Positions 15,481-26,301 of a DNA stretch of 64,000 nt are shown in pieces. The stretch covers positions 1-64,000 of the forward strand of contig DATKBT010000149.1 in NCBI GenBank assembly GCA_035546295.1, written 5' to 3'. Both the position numbers and the translations under genes were made by a program. The stretch is from DATKBT01 sp035546295. GTDB taxonomy: Bacteria > Acidobacteriota > Thermoanaerobaculia > Multivoradales > Multivoraceae. A model generated the notes under the pieces. That model ran no database searches and had not been told where the DNA came from. It saw only the letters and a program-made list of their open reading frames with translations. Numbering within the stretch: the stretch's first letter is position 1; each line of letters opens with the position of its first letter.

Positions 15481-16326
15481 ATGCAGATCCCGATTCTGAG
15501 CTTCCTCGGGCTCAACTGGGTGGTGCTCGCGATCGTGGCCGCGATGCTGGTGCTGCGCTGGCGCAAGGTCGGCACCTTCACCTGGGCGGTGGCCTGGTGG
15601 CTGGCGATCTACCTGGGCGTGCGCTTCGGCTTCGAGGTTCCGGTGCCGGGCTCGGTGGTCACCATGTACGTGGCGATCGCCACCGGCGCGATCGTGGCGT
15701 ACGTGTCGTCGGACCGCGAGCGCTGGCGCGAGTTCATCCGGCCGCCGCTGCGGGTGATGCTCGAGCCCAGGCTGCGTCCGCTACTGGCCGTGATCCTGGT
15801 GGCACTCCCGGCGCTCGCCGCCTATGGGGTCTACGCCGACATGAACGTGCCGCCGGTGGCCCCCGCCTTCGGGCGCACCGTCCACCCCTCGCCGCCGGCC
15901 AAGATCGTCGTCCACGACACCGAGTACGACACCCGCACCGCCGACAACCCCTACCGGGAGCTGCGCGAGAGCAACCCCGACGAGTTCGCCGCTCACGTCG
16001 AGAGCGGACGCCGGGTGTACTTCCAGAATTGCTTCTGGTGTCACGGTGACGGGCTGGGCGGCGACGGCATGTTCGCCCACGGGCTCAACCCGATCCCGAC
16101 CAACTTCAACGACTCCGGCGTGCTGCCCATCCTGCAGTCCTCCTTCGTCTTCTGGCGGATCGCCAAGGGTGGGCCCGGCATGCCCGAGGAGGCGGGGCCG
16201 TGGGACAGCGCGATGCCGGTGTGGGAGACCTTCCTGACCGAGGAGGAGATGTGGGACGTCAATCTCTTCCTCTACGAGTTCAACGACTTCGAGCCTCGTG
16301 CGCTCACCGCGGAGGTGACGCATTGA
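15481..16326 (+). CDS. Four-helix membrane protein fused to a monohaem cytochrome c
   Basis: 281 residues. The N-terminal half has four hydrophobic stretches (about 10-24, 36-52, 58-78 and 101-120). A periplasmic cytochrome c domain follows with haem site CFWCHGDGLGGDG near residue 184 and Met ligand candidate SAMPVWE. The membrane part has no clear haem-b histidine pairs. It is packed between the previous cytochrome (6 bp gap) and the next (4 bp TTGA overlap), so all three are probably made together as parts of one complex with the bd-like protein. Confidence 0.82.
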   Translation: MQIPILSFLGLNWVVLAIVAAMLVLRWRKVGTFTWAVAWWLAIYLGVRFGFEVPVPGSVVTMYVAIATGAIVAYVSSDRERWREFIRPPLRVMLEPRLRPLLAVILVALPALAAYGVYADMNVPPVAPAFGRTVHPSPPAKIVVHDTEYDTRTADNPYRELRESNPDEFAAHVESGRRVYFQNCFWCHGDGLGGDGMFAHGLNPIPTNFNDSGVLPILQSSFVFWRIAKGGPGMPEEAGPWDSAMPVWETFLTEEEMWDVNLFLYEFNDFEPRALTAEVTH

Positions 16327-18134
16327 ACGGCCGGGGCGCGTTGCGATCGGAACGGATCGGCTGGGCGCCTCGGGCGTGGGCCGTCGCTCTCCTGCTGCTG
16401 GCGGGCGGGACCGCAGCGGCGGCGGTCGAGCCGGACCTGGGCACCGAGCAGCAGCGAGAGGCCGGTCGTGAGCTCTACGAGAAGTACTGCTCACAGTGCC
16501 ACGGAGACGACGGCGACGGCGAGGGCTACGCCACCGGCAGGGTCAAACCGGCGCCGCGCGACTTCACCTCGGGCAAGTTCAAGTTCCGCACCACTCCGAG
16601 CGGCATGATGCCGACCACCCAGGATCTCTTCGACGCGATCCGCGACGGGCTGCCCTACACCTCGATGCCGGGCTGGCCGAACCTCAACGACCAGCAGACG
16701 CGCAACCTGGTCTACTACGTGAAGACCTTCTCCGAGGATTTCGCGGACGAGAACAAGCTGGCCGAGCCGATCGACATCCCCTCACCCCCGGCGATCGACG
16801 AGGAGTCGATCGAGCGCGGACGCCAGGTCTACGAGGCGCAGGGCTGCGCGGCATGCCACGGCGTCGCGGGCCGCGGTGACGGCCAGTCGGCGCCGACGCT
16901 CCAGGACGAGTGGGGGCAACACATCCGGGCGGCCGACCTCACCCACCGCTGGACCTTCCGGGGCGGCCCGACGCGCCGCGACGTCTTCCGGACCTTCAGC
17001 ACCGGCGTCAACGGCACGCCCATGCCGTCCTACGCCGATACGCTCGAGGTCGAAGATCGCTGGGACCTCGTGAATTACATCGCCTCGCTGGGCGACGGTG
17101 ACGATCCGGGCTACGACTCCTTGCTCGTCGTCTCCTACGTCGAGCGCCCGCTCGACCTCGAGGAGGGCTCCGCCCTGTTCGAGGAGGCGCCGATGGCGCG
17201 CTTCCCGCTGGTCGGCCAGATCACCGAGGTCGGCCGCAACTTCTACCCGTCGACCAACTCGATCGACGTTCGCGCCGTCTACAACCGAGACGAGATCGCC
17301 TTCGAGCTCCGCTGGCACGACATGCGGGCGGAGACGACCGGCGAGAACGGTCCGGCTCTCGAGGCGCCGCGCTGGGGCGAGGACGACGCGACCTCCGGCG
17401 AGGCTGAGGGCTCCTCGGAGGACGACTTCTTCGGTGGCCTCGAGGAGGAGCCCTCGGGTGACGACGACTTCTTCGGCGGGCTCGAGCAGGAGCCGCCCGC
17501 CGAGGACGACTTCTTCGGCGATCTCGAAGGTGGCGACGACGACTTCTTCGGCGACCTCGAGGGCGGGAGCGCTGGCGCCGGCGGCGGCTTCTCGGACGCG
17601 GTGGCGATCCAGCTTCCATCCCAGCAGCCGGCCGGCAACCGCAAGCCGTACTTCCTCTTCGGCGACTCCGGATACCCGGTCGACCTCTGGTTCGCCGACC
17701 TCGCCAAGGACGTGAGCGAGACCTTCCGGGCTCGCGGCAGCTCCGAGATCGTCCCCACCGACACCGAGATCGTCGAGCTGAGCTCGAGCTACGAGGCCGG
17801 GGAGTGGACGGTGATCTTCAAGCGGCGGCTCCGCTCCACCTCGTCGATCTCCTTCGGCGAGGTCCAGTACACGCCGATCGCGTTCTCGGTCTGGGACGGC
17901 TTCAACCAGGAGCGCGGCAACAAGCGCGCGCTGACCTCGTGGTTCTACCTCTACACCGAGCCGAGCGAGCAGCAGTCGGCGATCGTGCCGATGATCCGGA
18001 TCGCCCTGATCGTGGTGATCGCCGAGTTGCTGGTCCTCTTCCTCGTGCGCCGTCGTCACCTGCGGGCGGCGACCGCGTCCGCCGAGGGCTCACGAGCATC
18101 CGCACCCGAGGGCACCAGCTCACTTCCTGCCTGA
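16323..18134 (+). CDS. Dihaem cytochrome c with ethylbenzene-dehydrogenase-gamma-like haem domain
   Basis: 603 residues. After a signal peptide come two cytochrome c domains, CSQCH (about residue 57) and CAACH (about 176). A C-terminal domain resembling the haem-b-binding gamma subunit of ethylbenzene dehydrogenase/DMSO reductase-type enzymes (EB_dh) follows: FYPSTNSIDVRAVY, FELRWHDM, VDLWFADLAK and EWTVIFKRRL. A single C-terminal membrane helix (about 556-578) ends it. A glycine/acid-rich insertion with four DDFFG repeats interrupts the EB_dh domain. The TTG start overlaps the preceding stop. With three haems it could relay electrons between ActA/ActE and the bd-like subunit. Similar architectures occur near nitrite-oxidoreductase and bd-like genes in Nitrospira, but no nitrite oxidoreductase is here. 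Confidence 0.8.
   Translation: MNGRGALRSERIGWAPRAWAVALLLLAGGTAAAAVEPDLGTEQQREAGRELYEKYCSQCHGDDGDGEGYATGRVKPAPRDFTSGKFKFRTTPSGMMPTTQDLFDAIRDGLPYTSMPGWPNLNDQQTRNLVYYVKTFSEDFADENKLAEPIDIPSPPAIDEESIERGRQVYEAQGCAACHGVAGRGDGQSAPTLQDEWGQHIRAADLTHRWTFRGGPTRRDVFRTFSTGVNGTPMPSYADTLEVEDRWDLVNYIASLGDGDDPGYDSLLVVSYVERPLDLEEGSALFEEAPMARFPLVGQITEVGRNFYPSTNSIDVRAVYNRDEIAFELRWHDMRAETTGENGPALEAPRWGEDDATSGEAEGSSEDDFFGGLEEEPSGDDDFFGGLEQEPPAEDDFFGDLEGGDDDFFGDLEGGSAGAGGGFSDAVAIQLPSQQPAGNRKPYFLFGDSGYPVDLWFADLAKDVSETFRARGSSEIVPTDTEIVELSSSYEAGEWTVIFKRRLRSTSSISFGEVQYTPIAFSVWDGFNQERGNKRALTSWFYLYTEPSEQQSAIVPMIRIALIVVIAELLVLFLVRRRHLRAATASAEGSRASAPEGTSSLPA
17421..17568 (+). repeat. Four DDFFG(G/D)LE repeats in the EB_dh-domain cytochrome
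   Basis: Four copies of an 8-residue motif, DDFFGGLE twice and DDFFGDLE twice, separated by short Glu/Pro/Gly/Asp linkers. At the DNA level the units share GACGACTTCTTCGGC and are clearly duplicated. The insertion is strongly acidic with exposed Phe pairs, which suggests a flexible docking segment rather than part of the fold. Confidence 0.85.
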
Positions 18135-18151
18135 CTCATCGAGGGCTTCTC

Positions 18152-20449
<2,298 letters not shown>

Positions 20450-20524
20450 GCCTGCACTCGAGCGGCCCGAGCGGCGAGGGCGGCCGCCCGGTCGCCGCGT
20501 TTCGCGCAATGCCCTCCCGTCCCC

Positions 20525-21466
20525 GTGACCGGCCTGACTGGGCCGCGCCCTGACGCGATCGCAACGGATCCTCTCGTGGCCGGCTACCGCTTCTGCAGGT
20601 CCGACGACGTCCCGCTCCTCGTCGACGCGTTCAACGCCTGTGCCCACAGCCTCGGCATGCCTTTCGAGCCGCTGACGGTCGAGCGCTTCAAGGAGCTGTC
20701 GCGCAGCCTCGACCTGTGGACCAGCAGCTGCATGATCGCGATCGTGCAGGGAGAGCCGATCGCGGTCCTGCTGGCGGCCAAGCGCGAGGAGGCGAACCTG
20801 ATCCTCTCGGTCCTGGTGCACGCCGAGCATCAGCGGCAGGGTCACGGCCGGCACCTGCTGACTTCGCTGGGCCAGAAGATGGCGATCCTCGGGCCCTCCC
20901 GGCTGGTCGCCGAGCTGCCGGAGAGCGCGCAGCCGGCGCGCAACTTCTTCGAGGCGTGCGGCTATCGGCAGGAGACGGTGGTGAGCGACTACTCGCAGGC
21001 CGGCCGCGCCGCGCCGCTCGGCGAGCTCGCTTCGCTGGTCGGCGAGGCGGGGTTCGACGAGCTCCACGCCGCCGGCGCGCTCGCGGCGAGCACCGCGCGC
21101 TGCTGGGAGCGCGCGCCCGAGTCGCTGTGGAGACGACGCGCGGAGCTGAAGGCCATTGCGATCGGTTCCGAGCGAAGGGTGGAGGCTCACCTGCTCTACC
21201 GCGAGGAGGCCGGTGGGGGCGCCGAGGTCGCGGCCGTCGGCTGCGCCGATCGCGAGCGCGCCCTGCCGCTGTCGACGCTGCTCCTGAGAGCGATCGCGGC
21301 CGAGACCGCCGGGCGGGTTCGCTTTCCCAAGGTGCACCCGGAGGAGGTGCCTGTCCAGGCGCTCAAGGCGGCCGGCTTCGAGCCCGGAGAGCGGACCCTG
21401 ATCTACGCCGCGCGCGCCGTCGGCCGCGAGGAGATCGCGGGGACGGAAGCGGGCGCGGGATGGTAG
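20525..21466 (+). CDS. GNAT-family acetyltransferase-like protein
   Basis: 313 residues. The N-terminal half has the GNAT core: ILSVLVHAEHQRQGHGRHLL, where HQRQGHG fits the acetyl-CoA-binding Q/RxxGxG/A motif, preceded by the two expected strands (SCMIAIVQGEPIAVLLAA). The C-terminal half looks like a second, degenerate GNAT fold (VRFPKVHPEEVPVQALKAAGFE). The substrate is unknown; it could acetylate a protein lysine or a small molecule. The GTG start is 75 bp after the Usp fusion, and the next gene is 43 bp on, so it belongs to the same transcription unit. Its link to respiration or cofactor maturation is by location only. Confidence 0.75.
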   Translation: MTGLTGPRPDAIATDPLVAGYRFCRSDDVPLLVDAFNACAHSLGMPFEPLTVERFKELSRSLDLWTSSCMIAIVQGEPIAVLLAAKREEANLILSVLVHAEHQRQGHGRHLLTSLGQKMAILGPSRLVAELPESAQPARNFFEACGYRQETVVSDYSQAGRAAPLGELASLVGEAGFDELHAAGALAASTARCWERAPESLWRRRAELKAIAIGSERRVEAHLLYREEAGGGAEVAAVGCADRERALPLSTLLLRAIAAETAGRVRFPKVHPEEVPVQALKAAGFEPGERTLIYAARAVGREEIAGTEAGAGW

Positions 21467-21509
21467 GTTCCCTCGACGACGGAAGACTGCGATCAGGGCT
21501 CGAAACGGC

Positions 21510-22427
21510 ATGAAGACGTACCGCGACATCGACGGTGACGGTGGCTCCGATATCCTCGGCCAGGTCGTCGCACAGCGAGGCCGCATCGCGGCCAACCTCT
21601 CCGGCGTGAAGCGGTTGGTTGGCGTGGGGTCGGGCAAGGGGGGCGTCGGCAAGAGCACTCTGACGACGCTGCTCGCGCTCGAGCTGACGCGCCGCGGCCG
21701 CGAGTGCGCGATCCTCGACGCCGATCTCAACGGCCCCTCGCAGGCGCAACTCGCCGGCGTGCCGTCGGCGCCGCCGGTGCCCGGAGAGCTCGGCCTTCTG
21801 ATGCCGCGCGGGCGCGGCGGGTTCGGGGTCGTCTCTCTGGGCTCGCTGCTGCCGCCCCGAGAGGCGTTCTCGCTGCCCAGCGTCGCCGAGGGAGACTCCT
21901 ACGTCTGGCGCGCCACGCGCGAGTTCACCCTCCTGGGCGAGCTCCTGGCCGGCGTCGAGTGGGGGCGCCTCGACGTGCTCTTGATCGACCTGCCGCCGGG
22001 CGCCGAGCGTGCCGTTCAGTATGCGGAGGCGCTGGGCCCGCAGCTCCGCTTCGTGCTCGCCACCATTCCATCGGACCTCGCGCGGGGCGTGGTCGCGCGC
22101 TCGGTCGACGCCCTGAAGCGAACGCCGAATCCCTTGCTCGGCTACGTCGAGAACATGAGCGGTTACTACTGCCACGGCTGCAACGCGGTGCGGCCGCTGT
22201 TCGCGAGCGCTCCCGGCCGCGAGCACCGCGACCCGATCGGGCTCGAGCGGCTCGGATCCCTGCCTTTCGACCCCGTGCTCGCCGAGCAATGCGACCGGGG
22301 TCTCGCCGGATCGCCGGGCGGACCCGTCGGCCTCGCCGTCGCCGAGATCGCCGAGAAGCTGCTGGCGAGGCTCGACGAGAGCGCGCCGGCGGGCGCAGTC
22401 GCTGCCGGCGCCGAGGAGGTGCGATGA
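21510..22427 (+). CDS. Mrp/NBP35-type P-loop ATPase, probable Fe-S cluster carrier
   Basis: 305 residues. The deviant Walker A GSGKGGVGKST sits near residue 42. Other family features are LDADLNGPSQAQLAG, VLLIDLPPGAER and, near residue 217, YYCHGCN, the CxxC pair that holds a bridging 4Fe-4S cluster in dimers of this family. Such proteins hold and pass Fe-S clusters to client enzymes. Likely clients in this operon are ActB (four clusters) and the radical SAM protein. ATGA overlap couples it to the next gene. It lacks the N-terminal DUF59 domain of some Mrp proteins. Confidence 0.88.
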   Translation: MKTYRDIDGDGGSDILGQVVAQRGRIAANLSGVKRLVGVGSGKGGVGKSTLTTLLALELTRRGRECAILDADLNGPSQAQLAGVPSAPPVPGELGLLMPRGRGGFGVVSLGSLLPPREAFSLPSVAEGDSYVWRATREFTLLGELLAGVEWGRLDVLLIDLPPGAERAVQYAEALGPQLRFVLATIPSDLARGVVARSVDALKRTPNPLLGYVENMSGYYCHGCNAVRPLFASAPGREHRDPIGLERLGSLPFDPVLAEQCDRGLAGSPGGPVGLAVAEIAEKLLARLDESAPAGAVAAGAEEVR

Positions 22428-22897
22428 GGTTCCTGTGTGTCGACTGCGACGAGCAGATGAAGCTTTACGAGACGCGAGGGCCCGATCGTGGTTCGGTCTC
22501 CCTGGTCTACGCTTGCCCCGTTTGCGGGCGAAAGGTGGCGATGCTCACCAATCCCCACGAGACCCAGGTGGTGAGCTCCCTCGGGGTGACGATCGGCGGT
22601 GCGGGGTCCGCCGACGAGACCGCGCAGGCCGCCTCGCGCTGTCCGTTCACGGGCATGCTGAAGGAGATGGAGGGGGCGGCCGACGCCGAGCAGCCGTCGG
22701 CGGAGCCGGCCGCGTCGGCGAGACCAGCGCGGGCCGGCGTCTACTGGACGCGCGAGGCCCAGGACCGGCTCGGCAACATTCCGCCCACCATCCGGGACAT
22801 GGCGAGGAGCGGCATCGAGAAGTTCGCGGTCGACCATGGGTACGACCGGGTCGACGTCGAGGTGCTCGAGCGGGCGCGGGGGTTCTTCGGGCTCTGA
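22424..22897 (+). CDS. Zinc-ribbon protein with C-terminal PCP_red-like domain
   Basis: 157 residues. The N-terminal zinc ribbon uses CVDC (residues 5-8) and CPVC (30-33). A middle linker carries RCPFTGM, nearly the same as KCPFSAM in the Usp fusion. The C-terminal PCP_red-like domain is YWTREAQDRLGNIPPTIRDM continuing to the stop (about 107-157). The ATG overlaps the Mrp-like stop by 4 bp. The combination of a metal-binding ribbon, a CP motif and PCP_red suggests an adaptor or cofactor-handling protein working with the neighbouring Fe-S carrier and radical SAM enzyme. Function not established. Confidence 0.75.
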   Translation: MRFLCVDCDEQMKLYETRGPDRGSVSLVYACPVCGRKVAMLTNPHETQVVSSLGVTIGGAGSADETAQAASRCPFTGMLKEMEGAADAEQPSAEPAASARPARAGVYWTREAQDRLGNIPPTIRDMARSGIEKFAVDHGYDRVDVEVLERARGFFGL

Positions 22898-22914
22898 GGC
22901 CCGGGCTCGACCTG

Positions 22915-24288
22915 ATGAGTGAGATGGACCAGCTCGAGGCGGCTCCGAATGGGTTCGCACGACCCTACGTGGTGTCCTGGAACCTGACCTATCGCTGCAA
23001 CCTCGCCTGCGAGCACTGCTATCTGGACGCGGGCTTCCGGCCCGCGGTGTCGAGCGAGGCGTTCGCCGATCGCAGCGAGCTCGACACCGAGCAGTGCTTT
23101 CGGGTGGTCGATCAGCTCGTCGATTTCGCGCCCGAGGCGCTGACCATCCTCACCGGCGGCGAGCCGCTGCTGCGCCGCGACATCCTCGAGATCGTGCGCT
23201 ACGCCGCCGAGCGCGAGCTGTGGGTGGTGGTCGGCACGAACGGCGTCAAGGTCACCGAGAGCCTGGCCGGGGTCTTGAAGGAGGCCGGAGTTCGCGGTCT
23301 CGCGCTCTCGCTCGACGCGCTCGAACCGCGGGTGCACGACTCGTTCCGCCGAGTCCGCGGCGCCTGGCGAAACACGGTCGAGGGCGCGAAGATCCTCGCC
23401 CGCGCTGGCTTCCCCTTCATCGTGCAGACGACGGCCGGCGCCCACAACCGCGGCGCGCTCGAGGAGCTCGCGGAGCTCGCCCACGCGGAGCTCGGGGCGC
23501 GGGTGTGGAACCTCTACTTCCTGGTGCCGAGCGGCCGGGGCCAGTTCGTCTCGGACCTGTCGCCCGCGGACTACGACGAGGTGCTCGCCGCGCTGCGCAG
23601 GATCCAGCGTCGCTATCAGGGGCGGATGGTCGTCAACGCGAAGTGCGCGCCGCACTCGGTGCGCCAGCTCCTGGAGGAGGATCCCTCCTCGCCGTTCTTC
23701 CGGTCGTTCACGGGCGGCGCGGGGGGCTGCCCGGCGGGAACGCACTACCTCGGCATCCGCCCCAACGGCGACGTCACCCCCTGCCCCTACCTCCCGCTGT
23801 TCGGCGGCAACCTCAGGAGCGATCGTCTGGTCGACGTCTGGAACGACTCGGAGCTGTTTCGCACCATCCGGCGCCGCGACCAGCTCGGAGGGAGATGCGG
23901 CGACTGCGAGCTCAGCGGCTACTGCGGCGGCTGCCGGGCGCGAGCGCACGGGATGACCGGCGACCTCCTCGGCGAGGATCCGCTGTGCACGCATCGCCCC
24001 GGCACCTTCCCGCTCGACCGGCTGCCCGCGGCTCCCGCGCTCGAGTACGGACGCGGCGAGACGGCTGTGTCGAGCGACGGCGAGGACGGCGGCGGCAGCA
24101 TGGTCGAGTGGGAGCCCGAGGCGCACGAGCGGATGAAGCGGATCCCGGCCTTCGTGCGCGGAATGGTGGTCTCGGCGGTCGAGCGGCGCTGCCGCGAGCA
24201 GGGGATCGCGCGGGTCACCGTCGCGCAGCTCGAGGAGATCCGCGCCCGGATGCCGACCCCGAAGCTGTTCGGCCGCCCGCCGAGCTGA
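22915..24288 (+). CDS. Radical SAM/SPASM protein (NirJ/AhbD-like) with C-terminal PCP_red domain
   Basis: 457 residues. The radical SAM cluster motif CNLACEHC holds Cys28, Cys32 and Cys35; TILTGGEPLLRRDI is the SAM-binding GGEP. The SPASM region has CPAGTHYLGIRPNGDVTPC, CGDCELSGYCGGCRARAHG and a final Cys, suited to one or two auxiliary Fe-S clusters. The pattern YFLVPSGRG followed by PNGDVTPCPYLP is most like NirJ and AhbD, which alter porphyrin side chains in haem d1 and siroheme-based haem synthesis; peptide-modifying SPASM enzymes are the alternative. Residues about 395-457 (WEPEAHERMKRIPAFVRGM) form a PCP_red-like domain, the fifth copy in three proteins of this operon. It is the last gene of the run, 17 bp after the previous one. 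Inferred role: maturing a special tetrapyrrole for the bd-like complex. Confidence 0.82.
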   Translation: MSEMDQLEAAPNGFARPYVVSWNLTYRCNLACEHCYLDAGFRPAVSSEAFADRSELDTEQCFRVVDQLVDFAPEALTILTGGEPLLRRDILEIVRYAAERELWVVVGTNGVKVTESLAGVLKEAGVRGLALSLDALEPRVHDSFRRVRGAWRNTVEGAKILARAGFPFIVQTTAGAHNRGALEELAELAHAELGARVWNLYFLVPSGRGQFVSDLSPADYDEVLAALRRIQRRYQGRMVVNAKCAPHSVRQLLEEDPSSPFFRSFTGGAGGCPAGTHYLGIRPNGDVTPCPYLPLFGGNLRSDRLVDVWNDSELFRTIRRRDQLGGRCGDCELSGYCGGCRARAHGMTGDLLGEDPLCTHRPGTFPLDRLPAAPALEYGRGETAVSSDGEDGGGSMVEWEPEAHERMKRIPAFVRGMVVSAVERRCREQGIARVTVAQLEEIRARMPTPKLFGRPPS

Positions 24289-24664
24289 GGAGCAACCTCG
24301 GGATCCGCGAGACCCAGGAACCTGCTGCAGCTCGACCATCTTCTGGAGCGGCCGCCCTCCCGGTCGGCCGGTGGACGTGTCGAGGCGTCTGGTGAGCGCT
24401 GACCGCGATCTCCGCTCCGTCGGACGACCCGAAGGGTCGCGGCCGCGACCCCAAACGCCTCAGGAGCCCACCGTCGGTCAGACGTAGCGTGCGTAGCGGA
24501 GGACAGGCCGCTCCGAGTCCGCTTGGACCGGAAGACATCAACTAGACCCCATGTGCCATCGCAGCAGATGGCGGCGATAGGGACCCGGTTCCCGCCCCTT
24601 CGAGATCCGGTTCTACGGCTGTTCCCCGGCGACGCGCCGAAGGCGCATGGAGCCGGGAAGACAT
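24289..24664. other. Convergent intergenic region with repeated element
   Basis: About 380 bp between the radical SAM gene and the convergent coxB. No gene is evident. It holds two copies of a roughly 28-bp direct repeat (24528-24556 and 24653-24680); the second forms the left arm of the strong stem-loop at 24665-24704. The first copy has lost its pairing partner. The rest has no feature I can support. Confidence 0.5.
24528..24556 (+). repeat. Degenerate half copy of the palindromic element
   Basis: Contains GAAGACATCAACTAGACCC followed by CATGTGC, matching 24653-24680 apart from single-base insertions. The complementary right arm is not preserved, so it looks like a decayed or partial duplicate of the adjacent stem-loop. 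Confidence 0.7.
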
Positions 24665-24704
24665 CAACTAGACCCATGTGCTATCCAGCACATGGGTCTA
24701 GTTG
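24665..24704. terminator. 18-bp perfect stem-loop between convergent genes
   Basis: Arms CAACTAGACCCATGTGCT and AGCACATGGGTCTAGTTG with a 4-nt loop (ATCC); one more T-A pair extends the stem. It covers the stop codon of coxB (minus strand) and lies 380 bp after the plus-strand radical SAM gene, so it could end transcription from both sides. No T-tract is present. The core ATGTGCT...AGCACAT is shared with the stem at 6321-6358. Confidence 0.7.
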
Positions 24705-25492
24705 AAGAAGTCGTCCTCTTGGAGGTAGCTCGCCTGCTCGTCGAGCCAGGACTGGAACTCTTCGGCGGTCTCCACGGTGAGGAAGCCGCGCATCCGGTAG
24801 TGGCTGTTGCCGCAGAGCTGGGCGCAGGCGATCTCCATGACGTACTCGGGGTTGCCCGTCTCCTCGCGAAGCTGCGCCGTGGTCTTGGTCGGCACGAACC
24901 AGAGCGGGATGCTGAGCCCCGGGATCGCGTCCTGCTTGATCCGCATGTTGGGCAGATTGAAGCTGTGGATGACGTCCTTGCTCGAGAGGTGGATCAGAGC
25001 CGGCTGGTCGACCGGCAGGTGGAGCTGGTTGAGCGAGGTGATGTCGTCCTTGGCCGCAGGGTCGTCGCGGTCGAGGCCGAGCGGGTTCGTCGCCTCGTCG
25101 ACCAGCGTGATGTCCTGGGCCCCGAAGACGCCGTCGGCACCCGGATACCAGACGTTCCACGCGAACTGCTGCGCGACCACGCGGACGACGACCGCCTCGT
25201 CCTCTTCGGGCAGTTGGTCGACGCGCTCGGACCACATCGGAATCGACAGGCCGATGAGCAGGACGCCCTCCGCGATCGCCACCCCGATCTCGAGGTAGGT
25301 GTTCCTCTTGCTCTTGACGCCCACGTAATCGGCGACCGGGTTGCGCCGTGCGCGGAAGCGGAAGACCGTATAGAGGAAGAACGCGAGCCAGCCGACGAAC
25401 AGGACCAGCATCAACACGTGGACCCAGTCGATCATCATGTCGATCTCGCCGGCATGGGCCGACGCGGCGGGAGGAAACATTGCGTCCATCAT
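24698..25492 (-). CDS. coxB: Cytochrome c oxidase subunit II (A1-type oxidase)
   Basis: 264 residues. Two N-terminal membrane helices (about 24-44 and 70-87) precede a periplasmic cupredoxin domain with the binuclear CuA site: DVIHSF supplies the His and CAQLCGNSHYRM gives CxxxCxxxHxxM. No cytochrome c domain is fused, so it should take electrons from a soluble donor. The ATG at 25492 overlaps the upstream stop by 4 bp; a longer in-frame start at 25522 would lie inside that gene. It is the last gene of the oxidase operon, whereas coxB is normally first. The stop codon sits inside a stem-loop. Confidence 0.94.
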   Translation of the reverse strand: MMDAMFPPAASAHAGEIDMMIDWVHVLMLVLFVGWLAFFLYTVFRFRARRNPVADYVGVKSKRNTYLEIGVAIAEGVLLIGLSIPMWSERVDQLPEEDEAVVVRVVAQQFAWNVWYPGADGVFGAQDITLVDEATNPLGLDRDDPAAKDDITSLNQLHLPVDQPALIHLSSKDVIHSFNLPNMRIKQDAIPGLSIPLWFVPTKTTAQLREETGNPEYVMEIACAQLCGNSHYRMRGFLTVETAEEFQSWLDEQASYLQEDDFFN

Positions 25493-25968
25493 GATTCGAT
25501 CGGCTCCTCGACGGTGCTCCACCAGGGGGGGATGGTTTCCTTGCGGCGCGCGATCGCGCGCTTCCTGAGGACGAGGAAGAAGATGACCAGAGCCGCCTGC
25601 ATCAGGAGCACCATGCCCAAGAGCAGGAAGACACCGGCGCGCGCCGCCTCGATCATGGGTCCGCCGGCGTTGCCGTAGCAGACCTCACACGCCGAGGCCG
25701 CTCCGTCTCCGACGACCAGCCAGAGCGCCAGCATCGCGCCCACCTTGTGGATCCGGCTCAAGCGATGCCGGCGATCCTCCTCGGGGGTGCGGATCTTGCG
25801 CCAGAACCAGACGCCGTAGACGATCGCCAGCACGCCGAAGGCGAAGGCCGCGACGCCCGCGATTGTGCTCCCGGCGCTCTCTCCGCTGCCCAGCAGCCAG
25901 CCTCCGAAGAGGAAGGAGAGGAGGGTCACGGCGACCACGAAGACGACGTGGATGACCTTGAGGTTCAC
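25489..25968 (-). CDS. Membrane protein of the cytochrome oxidase operon, ACEVCYG motif
   Basis: 159 residues, four hydrophobic segments (about 5-25, 34-54, 77-93 and 110-133) and a conserved-looking ACEVCYGNAGGPM segment near residue 92 at the outer face. The CxxC in this loop could bind metal or act in redox chemistry. I recall proteins with ACxVC motifs near oxidase genes but no assigned function, so I leave it unnamed. It overlaps cox4 and coxB by 4 bp on both sides, so it is an integral part of the operon and may be an assembly factor or accessory subunit. Confidence 0.7.
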   Translation of the reverse strand: MNLKVIHVVFVVAVTLLSFLFGGWLLGSGESAGSTIAGVAAFAFGVLAIVYGVWFWRKIRTPEEDRRHRLSRIHKVGAMLALWLVVGDGAASACEVCYGNAGGPMIEAARAGVFLLLGMVLLMQAALVIFFLVLRKRAIARRKETIPPWWSTVEEPIES

Positions 25969-26291
25969 GTGGGGAGGACCTGGTGGGCCGCCCTCGCCAT
26001 CATTCCCGTGAATAGCAGGACGAAGAAGAGGAACATCGTCAGTCCGAGCACCCAGTAGATCAGCTTCTTCTCGTCGATCAGGTGCATGAAGAAGCAGGCG
26101 ACCAGGCCGGCCTTGATCGACGCGATGAACAGGGCCACGGCGATGCCGACGGCCGGCGACATGTGGATGTAGTAGACGCCGACGGTGGCGACCGTCAGCA
26201 CCATCAGGCTGACGAAGACGAGGATGTAGGTGCGGACGTGCTTGTCGATATCGACGTGGTGAGTGTCGACGGCGTGGTGCGAATCGCTCAT
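25965..26291 (-). CDS. Cytochrome c oxidase subunit IV (small membrane subunit)
   Basis: 108 residues with three hydrophobic segments and the pattern of prokaryotic COX4: VRTYILVFVSLMVLT, IASIKAGLVACFFMHL and a third helix. A His-rich N-terminus (SHHAVDTHHVD) is exposed. It stabilises the oxidase and carries no redox centre. It lies 10 bp after coxC and overlaps the following membrane protein by 4 bp. Confidence 0.88.
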   Translation of the reverse strand: MSDSHHAVDTHHVDIDKHVRTYILVFVSLMVLTVATVGVYYIHMSPAVGIAVALFIASIKAGLVACFFMHLIDEKKLIYWVLGLTMFLFFVLLFTGMMARAAHQVLPT

Positions 26292-26301
26292 CTCTCGCTC
26301 C

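Noticed and set aside
24289..24704. Mobile element or attachment site suggested by the direct and inverted repeats
   Set aside because: No transposase or integrase gene is nearby and the repeats are short; a repeated palindromic terminator-like element is the simpler reading.
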